From NCBI RefSeq assembly GCF_000332315.1, contig NZ_KB235942.1, positions 40,290 to 86,275 of the forward strand: 45,986 bases of DNA, in the 5' to 3' direction. Origin of the DNA: Prochlorothrix hollandica PCC 9006 = CALU 1027. Lineage in GTDB: Bacteria > Cyanobacteriota > Cyanobacteriia > Prochlorotrichales > Prochlorotrichaceae. Both the position numbers and the translations under genes were made by a program. Below are positions 1 through 8,144 of this stretch, piece after piece (the stretch's first letter is position 1; each line of letters starts with the position of its first letter). A model generated the notes under the pieces. It ran no database searches, was not told the origin of the DNA, and saw only the letters and a program-made list of their open reading frames with translations.

Positions 1-402
1 CAGGACCGTCTCAAAGGGGTTCAGTTTACTGGGGAATCATCGACCTCGGGTAGGGTTCTCGCCCCCGTGCCGACCCTCTTGGCGACCCCCAACCGGGGCA
101 ACCACGGGGGGATTGCCCCTACCAACATCGGTCCTCTTGGCAACCCACAGCCGGGGCAACCACGGGGGGATTGCCCCTACCAAAATCGGTCCTCTTGGCG
201 ACCCACAGCCGGGGCAACCACGGGGGGATTGCCCCTACCAAAATCGGTCCTCTTGGCGACCCACAGCCGGGGCAACCACGGGGGGATTGCCCCTACCAAA
301 ATCGGTGAACCCACCCCAGGGAAATGGACCCTCTCAAATCGCCTAAGGTCTGTTGTCTAGAGCCTGAAACTCTCATTCTCCTGTGGCCCCCTGAATAATT
401 AC
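1..402. repeat. Repeat family A, copy 1 (long form, left end outside window)
   Basis: This is the right part of a MITE-like element that occurs five times in the window (also 7746-8024, 20380-20514, 30019-30302 and 45428-45561). It ends in the terminal inverted repeat CCCCTGAATAATTAC, whose partner GTAACTATTCAGGGG would lie left of position 1. An inner inverted segment (CCTGAAAC near 363) pairs with GTTTCAG at the other end in complete copies. There is no coding capacity. The central part is expanded by a 58 bp tandem array, so this copy is longer than the others. Confidence 0.8.
75..306. repeat. Tandem array, 4 units of 58 bp
   Basis: Four head-to-tail units start at 75, 133, 191 and 249. 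Each holds the inverted motif GGGGCAACCACGG/GGATTGCCCC and ends in AATCGGT. The same 58 bp segment is present once in repeat A copies 2 and 4, so the array is a local amplification inside copy 1. The units touch without spacers, which excludes CRISPR. Confidence 0.85.
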
Positions 403-462
403 TATCGCCCCCACCTCCGGCGGGACAATTGTTGTGCGCCGTTGTTGCGAAAACTGCCGTAG

Positions 463-1617
463 CTACCCCACAATAGCCGCATAGGCAATAACAATGGCAT
501 TAAAGACGCAAAAGGAGATGACAAATAGGGGTAAGGAAATTTGGCGATCGATGCGTATCGCTAAGGCATGGTTTCCATTATCCGTGAGGTGGCGGGAGTA
601 GAGGGAAATACAAGCTGCTGCAAAAATATAGACAATGGCGGTGACATGAATCAGATCCGTCAAGGTGAAGGTACTGGTCTGTCCTAGGGATGAATCAGCC
701 ACCTGGAGATTGACCACAGCGGCAAACAAAGTACCCACTAAAATCCCCAGGCGATCGGCATAATCTTGGTCTAAAAATAAGGACATGGCCGAGAGGGCCA
801 CCGCTGCATAGACCCCTGCTGTGAGTTTAAGGAAGCTGATTACATCCGATCGCACCAAATCTAAAGACACCACAAGCCGGGAATATTGTCCTTCCCCTTG
901 GCTAATTCGGGGGTTGCCAAAGGTACTGGCATAGACTGTGGTTTGTTCTCGAATACCAAACTGCTTAATGTTCCAGCCGGGGGTATCTAGGGCTTTTTGA
1001 TAGCCCGATTGGCTAAAGTCGGGGGTATAGATGAAGCGACTGGCCCGTTCTGCCGACTCTTGGAGATTAATGGTTAAATATTGGCGATCGAAGGGATAGT
1101 TTTTGAAATCCCAGCGGTAATACAAGGTGGCTTTAATTTCGCCTTGGGTCCAGTATAGAGTGTCCCGAGGCGATAAATTGTTGGAGTTATTCTCAACTTC
1201 AAACTGGGTTACATTGTCCAGGGACCAATCAATACTATCGACAATGCTTAAGGTCTCCAGGGGCTTTAAATCTGCTGACGGGCAGACACTCCACACCTTA
1301 AAGTCCACCGTAAAGGATTGATTGAGAAAATCAAAACCCCGCAACCCGGTCACATAAACCCCCACCCGACAGGTGGCGGGAGATGCTGAGACTACCTCTG
1401 GCATGGTGGCAGCGGGAACATCTGCATCCCCTTGGCCCCAGGCAGGGGACAGCCCCCCAGTGCCCAGATCCCAGATCCCCAGCAGGCAGATGCTTGCCAG
1501 GATGCCCAAGATGCCCCCCAAGATACCGAGGAAGAGTCGCCGCATCTGTCGCAGCCGGGGCGATCGCCTCCGGTTCACCGACTGTTTGCCTCCATCACCC
1601 TCATATGCTCGCTGCAT
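463..1617 (-). CDS. Pentameric ligand-gated ion channel-like membrane protein
   Basis: The 384-residue protein has the layout of prokaryotic Cys-loop (GLIC-type) channels. A signal or anchor segment spans residues 27-48, a beta-rich extracellular domain about 80-250, and four hydrophobic helices about 256-283, 286-305, 318-340 and 360-383. The Cys-loop signature appears as YPFDRQ (174-179). A GWNIKQF segment (214-220) corresponds to GWDIESF in GLIC as I recall it. The second helix (GTLFAAVVNLQV) resembles the GLIC pore helix. The M1 proline typical of the family is not obvious, so gating or even channel activity is unproven. The start is preceded by AAAAGG, 5 nt upstream. The gene stands alone and converges on repeat A. 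The ligand is unknown. Confidence 0.7.
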   Translation of the reverse strand: MQRAYEGDGGKQSVNRRRSPRLRQMRRLFLGILGGILGILASICLLGIWDLGTGGLSPAWGQGDADVPAATMPEVVSASPATCRVGVYVTGLRGFDFLNQSFTVDFKVWSVCPSADLKPLETLSIVDSIDWSLDNVTQFEVENNSNNLSPRDTLYWTQGEIKATLYYRWDFKNYPFDRQYLTINLQESAERASRFIYTPDFSQSGYQKALDTPGWNIKQFGIREQTTVYASTFGNPRISQGEGQYSRLVVSLDLVRSDVISFLKLTAGVYAAVALSAMSLFLDQDYADRLGILVGTLFAAVVNLQVADSSLGQTSTFTLTDLIHVTAIVYIFAAACISLYSRHLTDNGNHALAIRIDRQISLPLFVISFCVFNAIVIAYAAIVG

Positions 1618-1650
1618 TTAGACCTTTTTTACCCTTAACATTTTTACCCT

Positions 1651-1766
1651 TACAGCAACCCTAAATCTGTTCTAAGGATCTCGATCGCTGAAACCCATTG
1701 AATGGTGTGCTTGAATGGTGTGCGCCCGGAGGGGGCACACCACACGACCCATTGAGGACTGCTGTA
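1651..1766. repeat. Repeat family B, copy 1
   Basis: Palindromic element with ends TACAGCA and TGCTGTA. The left arm contains CCTAAAT and GCTGAAACCC, the centre a GTGTGC/GCACAC stem, and the right arm CGACCCATT. This copy is slightly longer than the usual 103 bp because an ATGGTGTGCTTGA stretch is duplicated. It lies between the promoter side of the channel-like gene and the 3' end of shc. Confidence 0.8.
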
Positions 1767-1904
1767 ACATCAGGACTGCTGAATGAGGACGACCCGACTG
1801 GGGGCAGGGGTGCCCCAACCGTTCGGATCAAACGGGGGCGGTCTCCAGGGTCGTTCCGTCTTACCTGTAGAAACACCCCCCCCAGGGGAGATAGATCCAG
1901 ACTC

Positions 1905-3851
1905 TTAGGCCCAGCGGCAGTTCTGGTAGCGTCCCAGGGCCAACAGGGGGAAATAGTGCTGGTAATAGTGATATTTCAGGTAGAAATGGCAGGGGAATCC
2001 CGTTCCTGTGAAGAAATCCTCATGCCAACGGCCATCGGCTAATTGGGTTTGGGTCAGGTAGCTGACCCCGCGATCGATCGCGTCCCAAGCCCATTTCCCC
2101 GTCCCTTGGCCCGCCGCCAACAGACCAATCAGTGCCCAAGCGGTTTGGGAAGCCGTGCTATCTCCCTGGCCCTTATGGATGGGATCGTTATAGCTCAGGC
2201 AGGTTTCCCCCCAGCCCCCATCGGCATTTTGGCACCCTGCCAACCAGTTCGCCCCCCGTTCCAGGGCAGGCCGAAACTCCGGCGGAGCCACCAAGGCCAG
2301 CGCCGACAGCACCCCACTGGTGCCATAGATATAATTCACACCCCACCGGCCAAACCAACTGCCATCCTCACATTGGGTCCCCTGGAGATAGGCCAGGGCG
2401 CGATCGACCCGACGGCGATCCATGGTTAACCCCGTTTCCCCCAACATCTCCAGCACCCGGGCCGTCACATCTTCCGTATTGGGGTCGATCATCGCCTTGA
2501 GATCCCCATAGGGGAGCCAGTTGAGCCACTCCTGATCATTGTTGATGTCGAAGGCACCCCAGCCCCCCGGCTCACACTGCATCGAGGCACACCAATCCAC
2601 CGCCCGTTTCATGGCTTGGCGGCGCAGGTTATCCTTGGGAATTTCGACCCGATTGAGGGCCATCACCACCACCGCCGTATCATCCAAGTCGGGGTAAAAG
2701 CGATTATCAAACTCAAAGGCCCAACCCCCTGGTTGCCCCTGGGGATTTTTCACCAACCAGTCCCCATAGTCCAAAATCTGTTTTTGCAGCAGCCATTCCC
2801 CCGCCTGCACCAGTCGGGGATCCGTTGGCTCCATGCCCGACTCCACACAAGCCCGCATCACCCAGGCCGTATCCCACACCGGGGAAATGCAGGGCTGCAT
2901 CCGATAGGTGGTGTCGGTTTCGATAGCGAAGTTATCCAAGGCTTGGAAGCCCCGCTCAATCACGGGATCATCGACGCTGTAGTTTAAACAGCGCAGACAG
3001 AGCATGGAATTGAGCATGGCGGGAATAATGCCCCCCCAGTCCCCGGTCACCTCCTGACGCTCCAGCACCCATTGCTCCGCTGCCGTCAGTCCCTCGTCCC
3101 GGAAGGGCACCAGGTTTAAATCTTCCGCCACCTTAAAGGCGCTATCTAAGTAGAGAAAAATATCGGTCCAATCGTTGGCGCTGGGTAGTTCCGGGTTGTG
3201 GCGGGTACCGGGGGTGTAGAGTTCATCCAGGCTGATCAGGGGATCCACGGCAAACACGGGCTTTTTGTCGAACACCACCAACAGGGGCACCGTGCTGCCC
3301 CGTGCCCAACTGGACATTTCATAGATGGGGTAAGAGTCCGGCAGCAGCATGATCCAGGCTGGAATAGAGGGGATGCCGCGCCAACTGTAGCAGCCGATCA
3401 GGGCCAGATGCAGTTTGGTGAAGACCCGACTTTTGGCGATGCCGCCGCGATCGAGGATAAAGCTACGGGCCTTGGTCAGGGCCGGATCCGTCGCCGGGAC
3501 TCCCAACAGTCGCAGGGCCATATAGGCTTCGATCGAGGCGCTCAGTTCTCCCCCATCGCCATAGAACAGTTCCCACCCCCCATGATCCCGCTGCTGTTGC
3601 CGGAGATAGGTTCCCACCTTGTCCAGGTTGCGACCCTTGTCAGTCCCCCAGATTTTATGGAGCAGCAGGGCTTCGGCGGTGATGCTGACGTTGGACTCTA
3701 GTTCCGCCCACCAGTAGCCTTCGGGGTATTGCTGGGACAAGAGAAAGGTTTGGCTAGCCGCGATCGTCTTTTTGACAGCCGTCCCCATCTCCGGGGTTGA
3801 TCCAGACGGGGGTTCAGATAGCGGTTCAGTCATCCGTTCGTGGGTCTGCAT
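1905..3851 (-). CDS. shc: Squalene-hopene cyclase
   Basis: The enzyme cyclizes squalene to hopene or hopanol for hopanoid membrane lipids. It is a monotopic membrane protein. The 648-residue length fits the family. The catalytic acid motif DXDD is seen as DLDDTA near residue 387. Several QW motifs are present, such as QREHGGWE-like QQRDHGGWELF near 88 and QNADGGWGE and QLADGRW near the C terminus. The substrate-channel aromatic segment WARGSTVPLL is also intact. The first ATG (3851) has AGGAGT about 12 nt upstream; a second in-frame ATG at residue 7 is possible. The upstream region holds a 14 bp tandem repeat. No other hopanoid gene is adjacent. Confidence 0.95.
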   Translation of the reverse strand: MQTHERMTEPLSEPPSGSTPEMGTAVKKTIAASQTFLLSQQYPEGYWWAELESNVSITAEALLLHKIWGTDKGRNLDKVGTYLRQQQRDHGGWELFYGDGGELSASIEAYMALRLLGVPATDPALTKARSFILDRGGIAKSRVFTKLHLALIGCYSWRGIPSIPAWIMLLPDSYPIYEMSSWARGSTVPLLVVFDKKPVFAVDPLISLDELYTPGTRHNPELPSANDWTDIFLYLDSAFKVAEDLNLVPFRDEGLTAAEQWVLERQEVTGDWGGIIPAMLNSMLCLRCLNYSVDDPVIERGFQALDNFAIETDTTYRMQPCISPVWDTAWVMRACVESGMEPTDPRLVQAGEWLLQKQILDYGDWLVKNPQGQPGGWAFEFDNRFYPDLDDTAVVVMALNRVEIPKDNLRRQAMKRAVDWCASMQCEPGGWGAFDINNDQEWLNWLPYGDLKAMIDPNTEDVTARVLEMLGETGLTMDRRRVDRALAYLQGTQCEDGSWFGRWGVNYIYGTSGVLSALALVAPPEFRPALERGANWLAGCQNADGGWGETCLSYNDPIHKGQGDSTASQTAWALIGLLAAGQGTGKWAWDAIDRGVSYLTQTQLADGRWHEDFFTGTGFPCHFYLKYHYYQHYFPLLALGRYQNCRWA

Positions 3852-3861
3852 AAGTCCAGTT

Positions 3862-3917
3862 CACTCCTAAGGTCTCACTCCTAATGTCTCATTCCTAACA
3901 TCTCACGCCTAACATCG
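3862..3917. repeat. Short tandem repeat, 4 units of 14 bp
   Basis: Degenerate units of the type CACTCCTAAGGTCT are arranged head to tail immediately upstream of shc, where its promoter and leader would be expected. Confidence 0.7.
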
Positions 3918-3965
3918 CACCAGAAAACCCTGGTTGACTGCCACAAGATGGTCGCTGTAGTCGCT

Positions 3966-4736
3966 GTAGGTTGGGTTGAGCTTGTCAACAGTTTAGGCAC
4001 ACCGTCCCAACCCCACGGGCGAAACCCAACGAGCAATTTGGCGATCGCCCACACCTCTGCGTCTTGCCAGGTCGCTCGTTGGGTTTCGTTCCTCTACCCA
4101 ACCTACACAATGAAAAACCTCGCAACCGTAGGTTGGGTTGAGCTTGTCAACAGTTTAGGCACACCATCCCAACCCCACGGGCGAAACCCAACGAGCAATT
4201 TGGCGATCGCCCACACCTCTGCGTATTGCAAGGTCCCGTGTTGGGTTTCGTTCCTCAACCCAACCTACAAGGCCCATGTTCCCGTAGGTTGGGTTGAGCT
4301 TGTCAACAGTTTAGGCACACCACCCCAACCTCACGGGCGAAACCCAACGAGCAATTTGGCGATCGCCCACACCTCTGCGTATTTCAAGGTTCCTTGTTGG
4401 GTTTCGTTCCTCTACCCAACCTACAAGGCCCATGTTCCCGTAGGTTGGGTTGAGCTTGTCAACAGTTTAGGCACACCATCCCAACCTAACGGGCGAAACC
4501 CAACGAGCAATTTGGCGATCGCCCCAATCTCTGCGTCTTGCAAGGTCCCTTGTTGGGTTTCGTTCCTCAACCCAACCTACAAGGCCCATGTTCCCGTAGG
4601 TTGGGTTGAGCTTGTCAACAGTTTAGGCACACCATCCCAACCTAACGGGCGAAACCCAACGAGCAATTTGGCGATCGCCCCAATCTCTGCGTCTTGCCAG
4701 GTCCCTCGTTGGGTTTCGTTCCTCTACCCAACCTAC
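3966..4736. repeat. Repeat family C: five tandem palindromic units of 156-162 bp
   Basis: Units start at 3966, 4128, 4284, 4440 and 4596 (spacing 162, 156, 156, 156). Each begins GTAGGTTGGGTTGAG and ends CCCAACCTAC, so each unit is itself a large inverted repeat. Internal arms are AAACCCAACGAG and CGTTGGGTTTCG around a HIP1-like GGCGATCGCC. GTAGGTTGGGTT palindromes are common intergenic repeats in cyanobacteria. All spacings are multiples of three, leaving one frame open from 3948 to 4781, but there is no plausible start signal and the palindromic content argues against a protein. Confidence 0.9.
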
Positions 4737-4840
4737 GTTGTTGTCATATTTACCTCAGATGTCATGTTTACCTCGGCTTAATTATCCTGACCTACTTAGG
4801 ACACCAGAACACCAGGGTTTAAGTTTGCCAATCCTTCAAA

Positions 4841-5938
4841 CTAGGGGTTCGGTGTAGACCGGCCCACCACGTCCCGGATCCGGTAAATGGGTCGGCCCTG
4901 GGACTCGTGGTAGGTGCGCATCAGCAGTTCAGCCAAGAGGCCAAAGCAGAGTAACTGCACCCCCGCCAGGGTTAACAGCACCGCCAGGATCAGGAGGGGG
5001 CGATCGCCAATCTGCTGCCCCATCACCACCTTCAGCACCGTCAAATAGGCTCCCGTCACAACCCCCACACTGATGGAAACCATGCCCACAAACCCGAAGC
5101 CATGCATGGGCCGTGTTAGGAATTTCTTCATGAAAAAGATGGTCAGCAAATCCATCAAAACCCGGAACGTGCGTCCCAAGCCATATTTACTTTGGCCATA
5201 ACGGCGGGCATGGTGGCGCACGGGCAACTCACAAATCCGCGCCCCCTCAATAAACGCCAACGCCGGCAAAAAGCGGTGCAATTCCCCATATAGGTTCATA
5301 TCCGCCACCACTTCCCGGCGGTAGGCCTTCAGGGAACAGCCATAGTCATGGATTTGCACCCCCGTCACCTGACCAATGATCCAGTTGGCGACCTTGGAGG
5401 GCAACAGACGGGTTAGGGCGTGATCTTGGCGGTCTGCCCGCCAGCCGCTGACCAAATCATAGCCCTCCTCCAGCTTGGCCAAGAGCAGGGGAATATCGGC
5501 GGGATCATTTTGCAAATCCCCATCCAGGGTCACAATCCGGTCCGCTTGGGCCTGGTCAAACCCCGCCGCCATCGCCGCCGTTTGGCCATAGTTGCGCCGT
5601 AACAACACCGCCCGTAAGTCCGTCCGCTCCAAAGCCACCCGCTTCAGCCACTCCCCCGATCCATCCTGGGAGCCGTCATCCACACAAATCAGTTCATAAC
5701 TTAAGCCACACTGCCCCAAGGTGGTGGCGATCGTGTCCACAAGCTGGGGCAAACTTTCCACCTCGTTATAGACGGGAACCACAATGGAAACGTGGGGTCT
5801 AGATCCTGGAGAGCTAGACCCTGGGGCACTAGGGCTAGAGAAACTTTGCGGTAGCTGGATTTCCCGTTGGGCAGCGGGGTCTAGGGCTGAGGGCAACGGC
5901 TGAGGATTGACAGAGTACTGGGGGGAACGTTCAGACAT
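4841..5938 (-). CDS. Family 2 glycosyltransferase, DPM1/GtrB-like, with C-terminal membrane helices
   Basis: The protein probably transfers a sugar to a polyprenyl phosphate carrier at the cytoplasmic membrane. A proline/serine-rich N terminus (residues 1-48) is followed by the GT-A fold: SIVVPVYNE at about 50-58, CVDDGSQDGS near 85-94, the DGDLQNDP metal and donor site near 140, and the RYGQSKYG segment typical of dolichyl-phosphate-mannose synthase-like enzymes. Two hydrophobic helices fill the last 90 residues. The 365-residue length fits GtrB or ArnC relatives. The start codon directly abuts a family B palindrome, whose right arm supplies AGGA about 8 nt upstream; no other ATG precedes the catalytic domain. 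The donor sugar is not predictable. Confidence 0.85.
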   Translation of the reverse strand: MSERSPQYSVNPQPLPSALDPAAQREIQLPQSFSSPSAPGSSSPGSRPHVSIVVPVYNEVESLPQLVDTIATTLGQCGLSYELICVDDGSQDGSGEWLKRVALERTDLRAVLLRRNYGQTAAMAAGFDQAQADRIVTLDGDLQNDPADIPLLLAKLEEGYDLVSGWRADRQDHALTRLLPSKVANWIIGQVTGVQIHDYGCSLKAYRREVVADMNLYGELHRFLPALAFIEGARICELPVRHHARRYGQSKYGLGRTFRVLMDLLTIFFMKKFLTRPMHGFGFVGMVSISVGVVTGAYLTVLKVVMGQQIGDRPLLILAVLLTLAGVQLLCFGLLAELLMRTYHESQGRPIYRIRDVVGRSTPNP

Positions 5939-6040
5939 ACAGCAGTCCTAAATGGGTCGTGTGGTGTGCCCCCGGAGTGGGCACACCACACCAAGGGTTT
6001 CAGCCATCGAGATGCCTACAACTGATTTAGGGTTGCTGTA
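5938..6040. repeat. Repeat family B, copy 2
   Basis: 103 bp palindrome TACAGCAG...GTTGCTGTA with the central stem GTGTGGTGTGCCC/GGGCACACCACAC. It forms the 5' leader of the glycosyltransferase gene; the terminal TA of the repeat is part of the start context TGTATG on the minus strand. Confidence 0.85.
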
Positions 6041-6206
6041 GGGAAACGGGAGGGGAAGGGAATAAAAGGTTTGTCCGATTGGCTACACCGGAACTCTCCC
6101 CCCAGTTCAGCGTAAACCGTCCAGAGTCAACCTTGGGGGTATGGACTGGTTCAACGGGATAATTTTGCCCCCCTTCCCATACTCGATTTACCTAAAATCT
6201 GGGTCT

Positions 6207-6466
6207 AAAGCCCCGTCCTTCTAGGACGGCTTTTCTTCCTGCAACTGATCTATCCAGCCTTCTCCATCTATGCTATTTTAATTGGCATAAAAGCACGATA
6301 AAAGTCTGGGTTGGAGCTAATCCAAGACTCTAAATGGACAAAGAACGGGCGTAAGACCAGTATTCTGGCAATCCGACTGCTTTGTCTAGCCAGCCGTACA
6401 GCGAACAGCTTGGACTATTCGCCTAGTCGGAGAATCCCCGCACCTTTAGGTCGGGGAGCATGTCAA
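6207..6466. mobile_element. Degenerate IS200/IS605-type element without transposase
   Basis: The left side has a hairpin AAAGCC-CC-GTCCT-TCT-AGGAC-GGCTTT (6207-6232), resembling the AAAGCCCC start of IS608-type left ends. The right side has GTCGGAGAATCCCCG with hairpin ACCT-TT-AGGT (6436-6456) and ends in GTCAA, as right ends of tnpB-carrying elements do. About 200 bp of non-coding sequence between them could be the decayed 3' part of a tnpB/omega-RNA region. No reading frame longer than about 70 codons is credible. The interpretation is by recalled similarity of the ends, not alignment. Confidence 0.5.
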
Positions 6467-6550
6467 ATAAATTCAGGGCCGTTCCTTCACGATTGTTATA
6501 AAATTCATGAAGATACTTAAACAATGCTGAGTTGCTGGTACGGCTACATT

Positions 6551-7696
6551 ATGGTTCTGGTTCGCGTTCCTGCTCTGTCCGGCGTTTGTACAATAACGTT
6601 GGCTTCCCTCCTGGCCTGGGCTGGTCAGCCTGCTCCCCTGCTGGCCCAGACGGGGGTACTGCCCCTGTCTCAGACCCTGGCCCAATCCCCTGACTCAAGC
6701 TCTACCCTTCCCGACGGCGGCAATCAAACCCCTGAGGGTGATGAGATTACCGATTTTCGACCCCTGAGCCAAGACACCAGTCTCCTCAGCCTAGAGGGAG
6801 GTCAGCGGTTGTTAGAGTCGGCGGCCCTGGCCATGGATCGCCAAGATTACACAACCGCCCAGAAGGATTTGCAAAACGCCCGCCTTGCCTTCAATCAAAT
6901 TAGCAACTTCCACCAACAGCTTTTTGATCTGTTTTTGGGCATTGATCCCAGGGTGGCCGATCGCCAGCGTTTAAGTGCCGTAGAGTCCGCCCAGTTACGG
7001 GACGAAGCCGCCTACCGCTTGGCCCTCGCCCACCTGGCCCAAAATCAGCCCGATGTGACCGTACCTCTGTTAATCCAAGTCATCCGTAGCCAGAACCCCA
7101 CCTCCAGCTTGGGACAACAGGCCCACCAAAACCTCTTTAACTTGGGGTTCATGGATAGCCCGCCCCCCGCCTTGGCCCAGGGCAATGCCGCCGATCTCGT
7201 TACCCCCTCCCCAGGGCCAACGGAGGGAACTGCTGGGGAGACGGCTGCGGCTGACGATCGACCCCTGGCCCGATCGGACAGCGCCCTCAGTGTGGCGGCG
7301 GGGCGACGGATGATGCAAGAGGCGGAAATGGCCTTGGCCGATCGCAACTATAGTCTCACCGTCGAAAAGTTCAAAGATGCGCGGCAGGTGTTCAACCAAC
7401 TCAGTAATTTTTATGAGGGTCTCAGTGCTGCGTTTCGGGGTATCTACACCGATATTGCGGAAACGGAGCGGATGCGGGCTGTGGAGACGGCTCAATTGCG
7501 GGATGAGGTGACCTACCAGCTTGCCCTGGTGCATCGGGTGCAAAACCAGTCCGAATTAGCCGTGCCCCTGTTGATTCAGGTGCTACAAAGCCAGAATCCC
7601 TCCTCGGAGTTGGGACAGCAAGCCTATCAACAGTTACTGGAGTTGGGTTTTGTGGATACCCCCTACCGCTGGCAAGGGGTAACCGGCGTTCGCTAA
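6551..7696 (+). CDS. Exported protein with two homologous ~125-residue halves, unknown function
   Basis: A signal peptide (hydrophobic stretch ending PLLAQ) is followed by a linker and two related modules. In each, an alpha-helical segment (RLLESAALAMDRQDY in the first, RMMQEAEMALADRNY in the second) leads to AFNQISNF / VFNQLSNF, then AVESAQLRDE / AVETAQLRDE, then VPLLIQV, QNP(T/S)S and GQQA(H/Y)Q, ending LGFMDSP / LGFVDTP. The repeats look like TPR-type helical hairpins and probably act as a periplasmic protein-binding scaffold. I do not recognise a named family. ATG 6551 is preferred because it starts directly before a standard signal peptide; ATG 6524 would add nine residues. Repeats A and D follow directly downstream. 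Confidence 0.75.
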   Translation: MVLVRVPALSGVCTITLASLLAWAGQPAPLLAQTGVLPLSQTLAQSPDSSSTLPDGGNQTPEGDEITDFRPLSQDTSLLSLEGGQRLLESAALAMDRQDYTTAQKDLQNARLAFNQISNFHQQLFDLFLGIDPRVADRQRLSAVESAQLRDEAAYRLALAHLAQNQPDVTVPLLIQVIRSQNPTSSLGQQAHQNLFNLGFMDSPPPALAQGNAADLVTPSPGPTEGTAGETAAADDRPLARSDSALSVAAGRRMMQEAEMALADRNYSLTVEKFKDARQVFNQLSNFYEGLSAAFRGIYTDIAETERMRAVETAQLRDEVTYQLALVHRVQNQSELAVPLLIQVLQSQNPSSELGQQAYQQLLELGFVDTPYRWQGVTGVR

Positions 7697-7708
7697 GACC
7701 CTACCGGG

Positions 7709-8077
7709 TTCCCCCTTAAAGTGGGACAAGATTAACAGGACGGTGGTAACTATTCAGGGGGAAAGTGAGTAGGGTTTCAGCCCCACGATCGCCGGTCAGA
7801 GCCGAATCAACGGGGTGCATTTCACCTGGGAACCATTGACCTCGGGTAGGGTTCTCGCCCCCGTGCCGACCCTCTTGGGGATCCACAACCGGGGCAACCA
7901 CGGGGGGATTGCCCCTACCAAAATCGGTGAACCCACCCCAGGGAAATGAACCCTCCCCAATCGCCTAAGGTCTGTTGTCTAGAGCCTGAAACCCTCATTC
8001 TCCTGTGGACCCCTGAATAATTACGGGACGGTGGGGCACGGAGCGCCCCACTATCCTGGCTTAAGTTGATACCCACC
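7709..8077. repeat. Repeat family D, copy 1, split by repeat A
   Basis: The left half (7709-7745, CTTAAAGTGGGACAAGATTA...) and right half (8025-8077, GGGGCACGGAGCGCCCCAC...GGCTTAAGTTGATACCC) together make one family D palindrome like those at 19424, 29947 and 43033. A complete family A element is inserted between them. Confidence 0.8.
7746..8024. mobile_element. Repeat family A, copy 2: complete MITE-like insertion with target duplication
   Basis: The element is 279 bp with terminal inverted repeats GTAACTATTCAGGGG and CCCCTGAATAATTAC and inner arms GGGTTTCAG / CTGAAACCC. It is flanked by AGGACGGTG (7737-7745) and GGGACGGTG (8025-8033), a 9 bp direct repeat with one mismatch, while an uninterrupted family D copy has the target once. 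It has no coding capacity, so any movement would need a transposase in trans. Confidence 0.8.
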
Positions 8078-8144
8078 CTACCCTGGCATCCACACTACGT
8101 TAACCGCTATATAGTGTTGTGTAGAGAACGATCAAGGAGATCCT

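Noticed and set aside
67-360. Open frames over the 58 bp tandem array
   Set aside because: They arise from a repeat with no stop codons in some frames; no start signal, no protein-like composition.
3948-4781. 277-codon open frame as a real protein
   Set aside because: Entirely made of a palindromic repeat; no ribosome site; similar palindromes are non-coding elsewhere. Kept only as a finding.
6207-6235. Rho-independent terminator (hairpin followed by TTTTCTT)
   Set aside because: No plus-strand gene ends upstream of it; the matching right-end hairpin 200 bp later favours an IS end.
7070-7543. 157-codon minus-strand frame inside the duplicated exported protein
   Set aside because: Antisense to a convincingly coding frame with conserved internal duplication.
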